A stretch of DNA of 64,000 nt, from assembly GCA_965206025.1 (NCBI GenBank), contig CBDBIU010000003.1, positions 496,001 through 560,000 on the forward strand, in the 5' to 3' direction. Shown here in pieces: positions 25,422 to 36,384 of this stretch; position 1 is the stretch's first letter; every line of letters starts with the position of its first letter. The notes under the pieces are model-generated. The model was given only the letters and a program-made list of their open reading frames with translations, was not told the DNA's origin and made no database searches. The DNA is from G963668345 sp965206025. GTDB lineage: Bacteria; Acidobacteriota; Terriglobia; Bryobacterales; UBA6623. Made by a program: the position numbers and the translations under genes.

Positions 25422-27761
25422 ATGCGAGCGTTTCGCGACCGTCCGATCAAGACAAAGCTGGGGTTAATCACCATGATCACCAGCGCCTTCGCAGTGGCGC
25501 TCACCTGCGTGGGGATGGGCGCCTACCAGCTGGCTTGGTTTCGCGAGGACCTCGCCGAAGAGATGACAACGATTGCACGCATAGTCGCCGCCAACAGCGC
25601 CGCCCCGCTGATCTTCCAAGACCGCCAATCGGCGAGAGACACGCTGGCCGGTTTACAGGCGGATTCAAGGATTGTAGCCGCGTGTATCTACGACGCTGAT
25701 GAGCAGCTTTTCGTCGACTACTTGAAGGACGACGAAGACTCTCACGCCTGCCCGGCGGTGCCGAGAGATGGCGGGCACTATGCCACGGGCCGGCACCTGT
25801 TGCTCTTCCAGCGCATCCGGATCGATGAGGATCAGGTTGGCGTCGTGCACCTGCGCGCCCACTTGCCGAGCGTCCAGGCAGGGTTACAACGCTACAGCGG
25901 TATCATCGGTTTGGTCATGATGGCCGCTCTGGTGGCGGCCTTTCTCATTTCCTCCAAGCTGCAGGGGATCATCTCAAGGCCGATCCTCAACCTGGCTCGC
26001 CTCGCGAAACGGGCTTCTCACGAACACAACTACTCGGTACGAGCCGGCAAGGACGGCGAAGAGGAGATGGGGGTTCTGGTTGACGCCTTCAACGAAATGC
26101 TGGAAAAGGTGGAACACCGGGACTCGCACTTGGAAAAACAAGTGGCCGAACGCACGTCGAAGCTAACGCAGTTGAATCAGGAGTTAACCGCGGCCAGGGA
26201 CAAGGCCGAAGAAACGGTGCGAGCGAAGTCGGAGTTTCTGGCCAATATGAGCCACGAGATTCGCACGCCCATGAACGTCATCATGGGCATGACGGAGTTG
26301 ACTTTGGACACCGAGGTCGACTCCAAGCAGCGCCGCTATCTCGATATGGTCAAGAATTCCGCGAATTCCCTGCTGACCATCATCGACGACATCTTGGATT
26401 TCTCCAAGGTCGAGGCCGGTAAACTCGATCTGGAGCCGATCGAATTCAGCTTAGTGGAGACCGTGGCCGAGGTCGGCAGAGCGTTGCGCGCCCGCGCTTC
26501 GCAAAAAGGGTTGGATCTGTCTTGTCGGATTCGACCTTCGGTTCCTGAGTTCGTGGTCGCCGATCCCACCCGGCTGCGGCAGATCTTAGTGAACCTCGTG
26601 GGCAATGCCATCAAGTTCACTGAACAGGGAGAGGTCCGCGTGCAGGTAGAGCTGAACTCCGAGAATGAGAGCGAGGTGGAATTGCACTTCGCGGTTTCTG
26701 ACACCGGCATCGGGATTCCCGAAGACAAGCAGCAGTTGATCTTCGACTCCTTCTCGCAAGCCGACGGATCCACGACGCGACGATTCGGCGGCACCGGCCG
26801 CATCTGGGTCGAGAGCGCCTTGGGCGAAGGCAGCACCTTTCACTTCGTAATCAAGGCAGGGCGGGCGGATTCCCGCGTGGAGGTTTCTGCTCCGGAGGCG
26901 CTGGAAGGCGTCCGGGTCATGGTCATCGATGAGGACGCCGACACGCGCAGCCTGCTGCCGATGATGTTCGACAGTTGGCGGATGGAGTCAGCCCTGGTCG
27001 ACAACCGCGACGCTGCTCTGGAAGTGATGAAGTGGTCCTCCAAGCTGGGCCGGCGTTTCGAGGTGGTGTTGGTCAGAGACCGACTGATCAAGGGCGAAGC
27101 TGGCGACTTCGCCCAAGAAATCAGGAAGAATCCTGACTTCGCGGAGATCCCCCTCATTCTGATCGCCGCGGAAGAACTCGACGAGGAACAGTTGCTGGAA
27201 ATGGGAGCCGCCGGTTGTCTAACCACGCCCATCTCCCAGTCGAGGCTTCTTGATCTCGTTCTGAAGACGCTGCCGGCAAGCCCCGACAAGGAACGGCAAG
27301 CCCCTCGCGCATCGGACCAAGACACACAGAACTTCGTTGCCGAAGAAGCGCGGCAGGGCGAGAAAGACTCCAAACGCAGCCTCAAGGTTCTGCTGGCCGA
27401 AGACATCCCCGAGAACCAAGCTCTGGCCGTCGAACTGCTCGAACAGAAGGGACATTCGGTTAGGGCCGCCTCGAACGGCCGGGAGGCCCTTGAGCTGCTC
27501 CAGAGGGAAACAGTCGATCTGATCCTGATGGACATCCAGATGCCGGAAATGGGAGGCGTGGAGGCAACCGCTGCTATCCGAGAGAAAGAAAAAGCAACGG
27601 GAGGTCACATCCCTATCATCGCCCTGACGGCCCATGCGATGAAGGGTAACCGCGAAAAGTACCTGCGAGCCGGCATGGACGGCTATGTATCTAAACCCAT
27701 CCGGCGCGAAGAGGTGTTCGATGCCATCGAGCAGCTGACGTCCAAGACGGTCCTTACGTAG
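25422..27761 (+). CDS. Hybrid histidine kinase with two receivers; ATP-lid deletion
   Basis: 779 aa, start set by AGGAG 6 bp upstream. Order: transmembrane helix (17-38), periplasmic CHASE8-like sensor (about 40-150), second helix, HAMP, coiled coil, HisKA with phospho-His in MSHEIRTPMN, and HATPase with NLVGNAIKFT and DTGIGIP. At about residues 455-462 the text jumps from RRFGGTG to RIWVESALGEGSTFHF. The usual LGLAIS...LMGG stretch (G2 box, about 15 residues) is gone without a frameshift, so ATP binding is probably impaired. The first receiver (about 495-615) lacks a normal acceptor (VVLVRDRLIKG). The second (about 655-775) has the Asp in LILMDIQMPEMGG. Probably co-transcribed with the yfiR-like gene. 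Confidence 0.9.
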   Translation: MRAFRDRPIKTKLGLITMITSAFAVALTCVGMGAYQLAWFREDLAEEMTTIARIVAANSAAPLIFQDRQSARDTLAGLQADSRIVAACIYDADEQLFVDYLKDDEDSHACPAVPRDGGHYATGRHLLLFQRIRIDEDQVGVVHLRAHLPSVQAGLQRYSGIIGLVMMAALVAAFLISSKLQGIISRPILNLARLAKRASHEHNYSVRAGKDGEEEMGVLVDAFNEMLEKVEHRDSHLEKQVAERTSKLTQLNQELTAARDKAEETVRAKSEFLANMSHEIRTPMNVIMGMTELTLDTEVDSKQRRYLDMVKNSANSLLTIIDDILDFSKVEAGKLDLEPIEFSLVETVAEVGRALRARASQKGLDLSCRIRPSVPEFVVADPTRLRQILVNLVGNAIKFTEQGEVRVQVELNSENESEVELHFAVSDTGIGIPEDKQQLIFDSFSQADGSTTRRFGGTGRIWVESALGEGSTFHFVIKAGRADSRVEVSAPEALEGVRVMVIDEDADTRSLLPMMFDSWRMESALVDNRDAALEVMKWSSKLGRRFEVVLVRDRLIKGEAGDFAQEIRKNPDFAEIPLILIAAEELDEEQLLEMGAAGCLTTPISQSRLLDLVLKTLPASPDKERQAPRASDQDTQNFVAEEARQGEKDSKRSLKVLLAEDIPENQALAVELLEQKGHSVRAASNGREALELLQRETVDLILMDIQMPEMGGVEATAAIREKEKATGGHIPIIALTAHAMKGNREKYLRAGMDGYVSKPIRREEVFDAIEQLTSKTVLT

Positions 27762-27988
27762 GTGAGCCAAGATCCTTGCCTGCCTTTCAGTTGGCCGGTG
27801 GACGCCGGCAACAATGCCGGCACGGCACGCTGAAAGCACGCGCCTCGTCGCTTTCGATCCCGAGATTTCCGAACCCACAGTGGACTCGCCTCCAGGACGG
27901 TCCGCTGTTCGTCCCAACGTCGGCCGCGAATCGTACTGCGCCGCCGCCGGTCCGTTTGCTGTAATGAGAGCAGGAAAGTCGGCAAGGC

Positions 27989-29848
27989 ATGAGAGTGGCG
28001 AAGCTGCAAATCGCGGAGACCCAACAGCGAGACGCCGTGGTCATCCGCTTCGCCGGAGATTCCGGCGACGGCATGCAGCTTACCGGCAACCAGTTCACGA
28101 CTACCTCAGCGCTAGCGGGCAACGACGTGGCGACCCTGCCGGACTTTCCGGCTGAAATTCGCGCCCCGATGGGTACCGTTCCCGGCGTTAGCGGCTTCCA
28201 GTTACAGTTCTCGTCCCAGGAAATCTTCACTCCCGGAGATACGCCCGACGTTTTGGTGGCCATGAATGCGGCCGCCCTCAAAGTGAATCTCCCGTCCCTG
28301 GAGAAAGGCCGCGCGGTTATCGTCAACACCGACGGATTCAGCGACGCCAACCTCTCCAAGGCGGGTTATCAAGACAGCCCACTCGAGGACGGAACCCTTG
28401 ATGGCTACCGGTCGATTCCCATCCCATTAACCACTCTGACGCTGAAAGTTCTGAAAGATTCGCCGTTGCCGAATCGCGGGAAGCAGCGCTGCAAGAACTT
28501 CTTTGCCCTAGGGCTGATGTACTGGTTGTATTCTCGTTCCCTGGAAACGACGGAGCAGTGGATTCGAAGGCAGTTCGCCAGGAGCCCGGACATTGTGGAG
28601 GCGAATCTGACGGCGCTGCGTGCCGGCTACGCCTACGCGGACGCGAGCGAGCTCTTCCAAGCGCGCTACGAAGTCCCGGCGGCGCCGCAACAGCCGGGCC
28701 TGTATCGCAACATTACCGGCAACAAAGCTCTGGCGCTGGGGTTTCACGCGGCGTCGGTGAAAGCGGGCGTGCCGCTGTTCGTGGCGTCCTATCCCATCAC
28801 GCCGGCGTCGGACATTCTCGCGGAACTGGCTCGGTTGAAGCCGCAAGGCGTGGTCACCATGCAGGCGGAAGACGAGATCGCCGCCGTTTGCTCGGCCATC
28901 GGAGCCTCGTTTGGGGGCCATATCGCTCTGACGATGACCAGCGGACCCGGGCTGACCTTGAAGGCGGAAGCGATCGGGCTGGCCGTGACCACCGAACTCC
29001 CGCTGGTGATTGTTAACGTCCAGCGAGGCGGTCCCAGCACGGGGCTTCCTACGAAAACGGAACAGTCTGACCTGATGCAGGCGTTTTGGGGACGAAACGG
29101 CGAGTCGCCCTTGGCCGTCATCGCCGCGCGCAGCGCCGCGGACTGTTTCGACGCGGCGATAGAAGCGGTCCGCATCGCCACTCGGTACATGACCCCGGTG
29201 GTGATGCTATCGGACGGCTATATCGCCAATGGTTCGGAGCCGTGGCGAGTGCCGCGCTCGGAAGATCTCCCTGAAATCCCGGTGAGTTTTCGGACCGATC
29301 CCGACGGCTTCCAACCTTTCCTGCGGGACCCGCGGACTCTGGCCCGACCCTGGGTCAAACCAGGCGCCCCCGGACTGGAACACCGCATCGGCGGGCTCGA
29401 GCACACCGACGGAGCCGGGAACGTCTCCTACGACCCCCGGAATCACGAGGAAATGACCCGCTTGCGGGCCGAGAAGATCGCCCGAATCGCCCTCGACATT
29501 CCGCCGGCAAAGCCTTTTGGCGGTGATGCCGGAGACCTTCTGATAGTCGGCTGGGGGGGGACGTACGGGTCCCTCCACTCGGCCACGTTGGCCGCGCGCG
29601 GTAAAGGACTCAAGGTCTCGCACCTCCACCTGCGCCATATCAACCCCTTCCCGTCGAACCTGGGCGAGGTGTTGCGCCGCTTCGGACGAGTTCTCGTCGC
29701 TGAACTGAATATGGGCCAGCTTGATCTGCTGCTACGCGGCCGCTTCCTCGTCGACACCATCAAGCTCAACAAGGTGCAAGGACAGCCCTTCACGGTTGGC
29801 GAGGTCATCGAGGCGGTGGAGAACATCCTGAAAGAGAAAACGCAATGA
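27989..29848 (+). CDS. korA: 2-oxoglutarate (2-oxoacid):ferredoxin oxidoreductase, alpha subunit
   Basis: 619 aa. The N-terminal gamma-type domain (about 15-190, RFAGDSGDGMQLTGNQFT) is fused to the pyrimidine-binding alpha domain (about 230-620, SYPITPASDILAELA then MQAEDEIAAVCSAIGASFGG in pieces, GPSTGLPTKTEQSDL). This is the two-subunit KorAB form used to interconvert 2-oxoglutarate and succinyl-CoA with ferredoxin. The stop overlaps the korB start (ATGA). It gives low-potential electrons or reductive carboxylation, consistent with an anaerobic or microaerobic TCA variant. Confidence 0.93.
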   Translation: MRVAKLQIAETQQRDAVVIRFAGDSGDGMQLTGNQFTTTSALAGNDVATLPDFPAEIRAPMGTVPGVSGFQLQFSSQEIFTPGDTPDVLVAMNAAALKVNLPSLEKGRAVIVNTDGFSDANLSKAGYQDSPLEDGTLDGYRSIPIPLTTLTLKVLKDSPLPNRGKQRCKNFFALGLMYWLYSRSLETTEQWIRRQFARSPDIVEANLTALRAGYAYADASELFQARYEVPAAPQQPGLYRNITGNKALALGFHAASVKAGVPLFVASYPITPASDILAELARLKPQGVVTMQAEDEIAAVCSAIGASFGGHIALTMTSGPGLTLKAEAIGLAVTTELPLVIVNVQRGGPSTGLPTKTEQSDLMQAFWGRNGESPLAVIAARSAADCFDAAIEAVRIATRYMTPVVMLSDGYIANGSEPWRVPRSEDLPEIPVSFRTDPDGFQPFLRDPRTLARPWVKPGAPGLEHRIGGLEHTDGAGNVSYDPRNHEEMTRLRAEKIARIALDIPPAKPFGGDAGDLLIVGWGGTYGSLHSATLAARGKGLKVSHLHLRHINPFPSNLGEVLRRFGRVLVAELNMGQLDLLLRGRFLVDTIKLNKVQGQPFTVGEVIEAVENILKEKTQ

Positions 29849-30897
29849 GCGTGACCACGACAACGGAAACTCCCTCGGCGGGCGAAGCTCCCCAGTTCAC
29901 GAAGAAGGACTTCGTCTCGAACCAGACGGTGCGCTGGTGCCCCGGGTGTGGCGACTACGCCATTCTCGATTCCGTGCAGAAGACGTTCGCCCAACTCGGC
30001 CTGCCGCGCGAGAAATTCGTGATCATCTCGGGCATCGGCTGTTCGAGCCGCTTTCCCTACTACATGAACACGTACGGTTTCCACACCATCCACGGCCGGG
30101 CGCCGGCGTTCGCCACGGGGCTGAAGGTCGCCCGCCCGGATCTCTCCGTCTGGGTGGTGACGGGTGACGGGGACGCCTTGTCGATCGGCGGGAACCACAT
30201 CCTGCACGCCATGCGGCGGAATGTCGACATCAAGGTCCTGTTGTTCAACAACCGCATCTACGGTCTGACGAAAGGGCAGTATTCGCCTACCTCGGAGGTG
30301 GGGAAAAAGACGAAGACGTCTCCTTACGGGTCGGTGGACCGTCCGATACAGCCGATTTCGGTGGCCCTAGCCGCCGAGGCGACTTTCGTCGCCCGTAGCG
30401 TGGACGTCTACGGACAGCACCTTCGCGACGTGTTGGCCCGCGCGGCGGCGCATCGAGGTTCGACCTTTGTCGAAATCCTGCAGAATTGCAATATCTTCAA
30501 TGACGGGGCGTTCGCCGATGTGACGGACCGAAAGAACCGCGACAACGAGAAAGTCGACTTGGTCGACGGCGAACCGCTAATCTTCGGCCTCGAGCGTGAC
30601 CGGGGCATCCGTCTCGAAGGCGGTCTTCGACCCGCGATCGTGCCCGTGGGACCCAAGGGAGTCGGGGAAGCCGAGCTGCTGCACCACGACGAAAATGCCA
30701 AGGGATCCTCCCTCGCCTATCTGCTCAGCCAGCTCGGCCCCCCCGAGTTCCCGACGCCGATGGGGGTTTTTCGGGCCATCGAAGAGGAAACCTACGAAGA
30801 GGCCGTGCACCGTCAGATCCGAGAGGTTCGCGAGGCGTCGAAACCGAGCGACCTAGACGCCTTGCTGCGCGAGGGCGACACCTGGGAAGTGGCGTAG
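29845..30897 (+). CDS. korB: 2-oxoglutarate (2-oxoacid):ferredoxin oxidoreductase, beta subunit
   Basis: 350 aa; the thiamine-diphosphate subunit. Signatures are RWCPGCGDYAILD, GIGCSSRFPYYMNTYGFH, the TPP/Mg motif VVTGDGDALSIGGNH and NNRIYGLTKGQYSPTS. The product pairs with the alpha subunit encoded by the overlapping gene upstream. No ferredoxin gene is adjacent. Confidence 0.94.
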   Translation: MSVTTTTETPSAGEAPQFTKKDFVSNQTVRWCPGCGDYAILDSVQKTFAQLGLPREKFVIISGIGCSSRFPYYMNTYGFHTIHGRAPAFATGLKVARPDLSVWVVTGDGDALSIGGNHILHAMRRNVDIKVLLFNNRIYGLTKGQYSPTSEVGKKTKTSPYGSVDRPIQPISVALAAEATFVARSVDVYGQHLRDVLARAAAHRGSTFVEILQNCNIFNDGAFADVTDRKNRDNEKVDLVDGEPLIFGLERDRGIRLEGGLRPAIVPVGPKGVGEAELLHHDENAKGSSLAYLLSQLGPPEFPTPMGVFRAIEEETYEEAVHRQIREVREASKPSDLDALLREGDTWEVA

Positions 30898-30929
30898 CTG
30901 CCATCGGTTCCCGGACTCGGGAGGCTGCC

Positions 30930-31466
30930 ATGAGTGATGGATTTGAAGAAGACCTGAACATGTACGAGGAGGCCCAGGGCCCCGCGAGCAAGCGCCTCGA
31001 CAACCGGACCCTGCTGCGCCCGATCAGCGATATAAGTTACGCCAGAAGCCCCGCTTTTGTCGGGCCCGATACACGGCTGGCCGAGGCGCTTGAGACGATG
31101 GCGCGCAAGAGGATCGGCGCCGTTCTGGTGGTCGATCAGGGGAAGCTCGTCGGCATCTTCGCCGAGCGGGACCTGCTGATCAAACAGCTTTACGACGGCA
31201 AGGGCCTCGACAAGCCGGTGGGGGACTTCATGACGCCGGACCCGGAATGCCTTACACCGCATGATCCCATCGCCTTTGCGCTGAACCGAATGGTGGCCGG
31301 AGGCTACCGCCACGTTCCGCTGGTCACCCCTGAGGGAGCCCCTGTCGGAATCCTCCCCATGCGGGACGTGGTCGCCTATATCGTTTCCTTCTTCCCCGCG
31401 GAGATCTTCAACGTTCCTCCGCACAGCGAGCATAACCCGCCGGATCGCCTGCCCGAGGGCGGGTAG
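30930..31466 (+). CDS. CBS-domain pair protein
   Basis: 178 aa, soluble, with two CBS domains (about 40-90 and 105-155): LAEALETMARKRIGAVLVVD then LVGIFAERDLLIK, and AFALNRMVAGGYRHVPLV then PVGILPMRDVVAYI. CBS pairs bind adenine nucleotides. The gene follows korB by 32 bp with a clear GGGAGG site, so it may sense energy charge for that operon (inference). No catalytic domain is attached. Confidence 0.9.
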   Translation: MSDGFEEDLNMYEEAQGPASKRLDNRTLLRPISDISYARSPAFVGPDTRLAEALETMARKRIGAVLVVDQGKLVGIFAERDLLIKQLYDGKGLDKPVGDFMTPDPECLTPHDPIAFALNRMVAGGYRHVPLVTPEGAPVGILPMRDVVAYIVSFFPAEIFNVPPHSEHNPPDRLPEGG

Positions 31467-31597
31467 CGGGTTTGTCGCGTCGACGAGCCTTGGAAATCGC
31501 TGGCGCGATTTCCACATTCCCACAGCCCCACGACTACGATTCTCTCTTACCAAGTAGGCGACATTTCTATTGGGCGTGACAATGTCGCCGATTTTGC

Positions 31598-31626
31598 TTG
31601 ACCTGAGTGCGCTGTGGGACTATACT
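31598..31626 (+). promoter_or_regulatory. Putative sigma-70-type promoter of the DUF72 gene
   Basis: TTGACC (31598-31603), a 17-bp spacer and TATACT (31621-31626) make the best consensus promoter seen in this window. It lies 30 bp before the chosen ATG and downstream of a longer in-frame ATG (31570), which supports the downstream start. Confidence 0.6.
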
Positions 31627-31656
31627 TTACGGCAGGAGAACAAAAGGCGAAACTCA

Positions 31657-32643
31657 ATGCCTCTGCCAGCGAACATCCGGGTCGGTCCGGCGGGCTGGTC
31701 CTACGACGACTGGAAGGGAGTCGTCTACCCGAGAAGCCAGCCGCGAAGCTTCCACCAAGCGGCTTACCTGTCACAGTATTTTCCCGTCATCGAGATCAAC
31801 ACCTCTTTTTACCGGCCCTTACGGCCCGAGCTGTCGCTTGTTTGGGCGAAAAAGGTCGAGAGCCTACCCTGCTTCGAGTTTACGGCCAAGCTTTATCGCG
31901 GATTCACCCATGAGCGGAACCTTGACAAAGAAGAGGTGCGACGCTTTTCCGACGGGCTCGCCGCTTTGGTCGACTACGGGCGGCTGGGTTGCCTGCTGAT
32001 GCAGTTCCCCTGGGCGTTCAAGTATAACGTCGAGAACCGAAGGTATCTTCTCCGGCTCAAGCAAGCTTTCCGACAGTACCCGCTGGTTGCGGAAATGCGG
32101 CACGCCAGTTGGAACTCCGAAGAAGCTCTGAAGGTTTTCATCGAGCATGAAATCGGTTTTTGCAACATCGATCAGCCACAACTCAAGCAGTGTCTTCCTC
32201 CCACGTCCCACGTAACCTCAGCAATCGGCTACGTGCGTCTGCACGGCCGAAACTACCACGAATGGTTCAACTTTGAAGAGCGTGATCCGAATCGGGGAGG
32301 GCTCAGCGCTGTTCAGGCGCGCTACAACTACCTTTACGCGAAACCGCAGCTAGAAAAGTGGAAAGACCGCATCGAGCGGGTCGCCGGCCAGACCCGAACG
32401 ACGTACGTGATCACGAACAACCACTTCCGCGGGCAAGCAGTCGCGAATGCCCTGCAGCTAACGGAGATGATCTCCCGGGAGCCGGTCGACGTGCCTTCTC
32501 GACTGCTCGATCACTACCCCGAGCTATCGCCAATCGCCAAGAACGCGCCCGTCCAGGGCTCGCTTTTCGTGATGCCTGCCCGGCGGACCGGAGGTAGCGC
32601 TCCCTCGGCCAAGAAAGGCAGACGCCCGAATACCGCCGCCTAG
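31657..32643 (+). CDS. DUF72 domain protein
   Basis: 328 aa from ATG at 31657. It is a DUF72 TIM-barrel protein: IRVGPAGWSYDDWKG opening, FPVIEINTSFYRPLR, FTAKLYRGFTH, LLMQFPWAF, VAEMRHASW and the late YVRLHGRNYHEWF. The family (YecE-like) is widespread but has no established reaction. The C-terminal 30 residues are basic and disordered. The ATG at 31570 would place the promoter inside the gene, so it is rejected. Confidence 0.88.
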   Translation: MPLPANIRVGPAGWSYDDWKGVVYPRSQPRSFHQAAYLSQYFPVIEINTSFYRPLRPELSLVWAKKVESLPCFEFTAKLYRGFTHERNLDKEEVRRFSDGLAALVDYGRLGCLLMQFPWAFKYNVENRRYLLRLKQAFRQYPLVAEMRHASWNSEEALKVFIEHEIGFCNIDQPQLKQCLPPTSHVTSAIGYVRLHGRNYHEWFNFEERDPNRGGLSAVQARYNYLYAKPQLEKWKDRIERVAGQTRTTYVITNNHFRGQAVANALQLTEMISREPVDVPSRLLDHYPELSPIAKNAPVQGSLFVMPARRTGGSAPSAKKGRRPNTAA

Positions 32644-32789
32644 GCTTTACGGCGCTGCCAGGGCCTGAACGGCCAGGGTTACGACGGGCTTCACTCCGTC
32701 GGCGGTGCGCCCGCGGGTCGACGCGGTACCAAAATGCTTCTATCCGAGAACCAGCCGCTGGCCCCGGGAAGGTATCGCAGCAGCAACTG

Positions 32790-34628
32790 CTAGAGCGGAC
32801 ACTGCCACCCGCCCTCCGAGCAGCGGGAATCGTCGCATAGGACGTCGTCGCCGCAGCAGAAGCGTGAACTCGGCTTGCCCTTCAGCTTCCCCTTGCAGTC
32901 CAGGTCGCAGGTGCGGCAATTCTCACCCAGGTCCGGCTCACAGCGGTTGTTGCCGCAGTCGCCCGGAGGCGGCGGAGGCGGCGGATCGCCTCCCCCGCTG
33001 TCGCTGGTTTCTACGCGGTCGAGGTTCGAATAGTTAGAGCTGAGCCCCGTGTTTTCATTGAAGGCGTAGACCCGACAATCGTACTTGCCCGCGGCAAGGC
33101 TGAACACCTGGCTTGTGGCGTCCGCCGGCGCAGTTGGAACGATGTTCTCCCAAGTAACGTTTTTCTTGCCTTTGCCTTTGACAACTTTCTTGCGCTGGAC
33201 CTGGAAGCCTGTCTGGTTGTTAGATGCGTGTGCCCAGGTAGCTGTGACGTCGAGGCCGTTTGCCGCGGCCTGGAAGTTGCTTGGCGCGGCGATGGAATCG
33301 GGATCATAGATATCGAGGTCGACCGTCGCCGCGTCGCCTAGGCCACCAAGGTCGGTCACGTCCGCCTGGATCGTGTGGATGCCGACGTCGGCGGGGCAGC
33401 TGTAGGTCTTCGATGCACTGGCGCCGCTATCGAACTGCGATCCGCCCTCGGTCCACTGGATCGATGCGGTCAGGGCCCCGTTGTCGTCTTCCGCATCGGT
33501 CGCCGACCCGGTGAGATTGACGGGCGAGCCGCAGGGAAACTCCGCCCCATTGTCTGGGCTGTCGATCGTGACTATCGGTGGGGAGTTCGACGCGCCGTTC
33601 CAGTTGAGCGCTGCTAGCACGTTGATGCGGCCCCCGCCATAGGTGTTATTCGGAATCGCGCCTCCCGATACGCCTCCGCAGCTTTGCGAAGTCGTCAGCG
33701 GGGTGGCCGTCTCCTCCAAGATCTGCTCGGTCAGATCGATATTCCCCACTAACGTCGGATCGGCCGCCCACAACAGAGCAACCGCCCCGGCAACGTGCGG
33801 GCAGGCCATCGACGTCCCGCTCCAGCTAGCGTAACCGTTCGTCGGCAGGCTCGACCGCACGCCCACACCCGGCGCACTGACGTTGGGCTTGGTCTCTCCA
33901 TACGCCGACGGGCCGCGGGAAGAGAAGCCCGCTATGATGTCGCTGCTGTCGGTGGCGCCCACGCCAAACGATTCGGGAAGGTCGCCGGGCGAGCCCGCCG
34001 TGTTACAAGAGGACCCGCTGTTGCCGATCGAAAACGCGGGGAAGATTCCAGCCGCCCGCCAACTCTGAACCCACGACTGGTACCAGGGGTTTCCACCACC
34101 GCCGCCCCAGGAGTTGTTCACAATGTGCGGAGAGACGCAACCGGCGCCAGGATTCAAAAACCATTGGGCGCAGGTGCTCAGCGCGAAGCTGCTGCACGAC
34201 CCGCTCTCGCAGCCCTTGCAGGCAATCCATTCGGCTTCGGGGGCCACTCCGATCTGGTTGGAACCGCCATCGTCCCCGGTCATCGTTCCTATGGTGTGAG
34301 TGCCATGGCCGTGGTTATCGCAAGGTCCGCCGCCGCACACGTTGGAAGGGTCTGCCCAGTTGCAGAGATGACTGAAACTGCCGCCCCCGTTGTTGCCCCG
34401 ATACTGATTGACGATGGCGGGATGATTATACTGGACGCCGGTGTCGTTGTTCGCAACTACGATGCCCGAGCCCTTCGTGGCGTCGGTCGGGTGGTTCCAC
34501 ACACCCGGGGCGTTGATCTTGTCGATGCCCCACTCGATGCCTAGAGTGCCTTCAAGTCGGCTTGTGTCGCCATCAGGGAGTCGCCCCACTCGGCGCAGCG
34601 CCTTGGTCTCCGGTAAGCAGGGCGGCAA
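32790..34628 (-). CDS. S8 subtilisin-like protease with FN3-like and Cys-rich tail, 5'-truncated
   Basis: 612 aa. Catalytic triad: Asp in VVANNDTGVQ, His in NHGHGTHTIG and Ser in SGTSMACPHVAG. After the protease domain (about 28-345) come an Ig/PKD-like segment, a fibronectin-III-like segment (about 450-540), a GGGDPPPPPPPG linker and a tail with about 12 cysteines (CGNNRCEPDLGENCRTCD), likely disulfide-bonded outside the cell. The N-terminus is wrong for this family: no signal peptide and no inhibitor prodomain. The frame opens at a TTG, 18 bp after an in-frame stop, next to the palindrome GGACCATAGTCC (34638-34649). I read it as a gene that lost its 5' end. Confidence 0.82.
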   Translation of the reverse strand: MPPCLPETKALRRVGRLPDGDTSRLEGTLGIEWGIDKINAPGVWNHPTDATKGSGIVVANNDTGVQYNHPAIVNQYRGNNGGGSFSHLCNWADPSNVCGGGPCDNHGHGTHTIGTMTGDDGGSNQIGVAPEAEWIACKGCESGSCSSFALSTCAQWFLNPGAGCVSPHIVNNSWGGGGGNPWYQSWVQSWRAAGIFPAFSIGNSGSSCNTAGSPGDLPESFGVGATDSSDIIAGFSSRGPSAYGETKPNVSAPGVGVRSSLPTNGYASWSGTSMACPHVAGAVALLWAADPTLVGNIDLTEQILEETATPLTTSQSCGGVSGGAIPNNTYGGGRINVLAALNWNGASNSPPIVTIDSPDNGAEFPCGSPVNLTGSATDAEDDNGALTASIQWTEGGSQFDSGASASKTYSCPADVGIHTIQADVTDLGGLGDAATVDLDIYDPDSIAAPSNFQAAANGLDVTATWAHASNNQTGFQVQRKKVVKGKGKKNVTWENIVPTAPADATSQVFSLAAGKYDCRVYAFNENTGLSSNYSNLDRVETSDSGGGDPPPPPPPGDCGNNRCEPDLGENCRTCDLDCKGKLKGKPSSRFCCGDDVLCDDSRCSEGGWQCPL

Positions 34629-34745
34629 GGTCGGTAGGGACTATGGTCCTTTGCGGAATCGCACGCCGCCTCCTGGGAGGGGAACTCTCAAGCCGACTCG
34701 CGCCCAAGGGCGAGTCTCGGCGGGGAAGTGCTTCCGGAACCTACG

Positions 34746-36029
<1,284 letters not shown>

Positions 36030-36384
36030 AAGGGCCTCGGGTTCCAGGAGACTTCTGCTGGGCGGGAGCGAAAGCTGGGTTCGTTCGGGCGGCGGCCGCA
36101 GAAACTCAGAGTATCATGTTGTCCTCGCCATTTGGAGACCAGGCAAAATGCCGATCGGGACCTATACGCCGGGTCTCGTGGAGTCGCTCGGCGGATTGGT
36201 AGACAGGCTGTTCGGGGGGATGATCCCTTCCGCGGGTTTACCGTCCCAAGCCAGCAGTCCGTCTGATTCGAGGACGAACTGGCCCGAGCACCGGCGCCTG
36301 TTGAGTGCCGCGGGCTTTGGGCAAGTTCGCTGAGGAAATGGCTAGGTGAACGCTTGGCGCACCACCCATAAATCAAAAACAGCT
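36030..36384. other. Intergenic region upstream of eno
   Basis: 355 bp between the M24 peptidase and eno. No gene, RNA or repeat recognised. It presumably holds the eno promoter. Confidence 0.35.
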
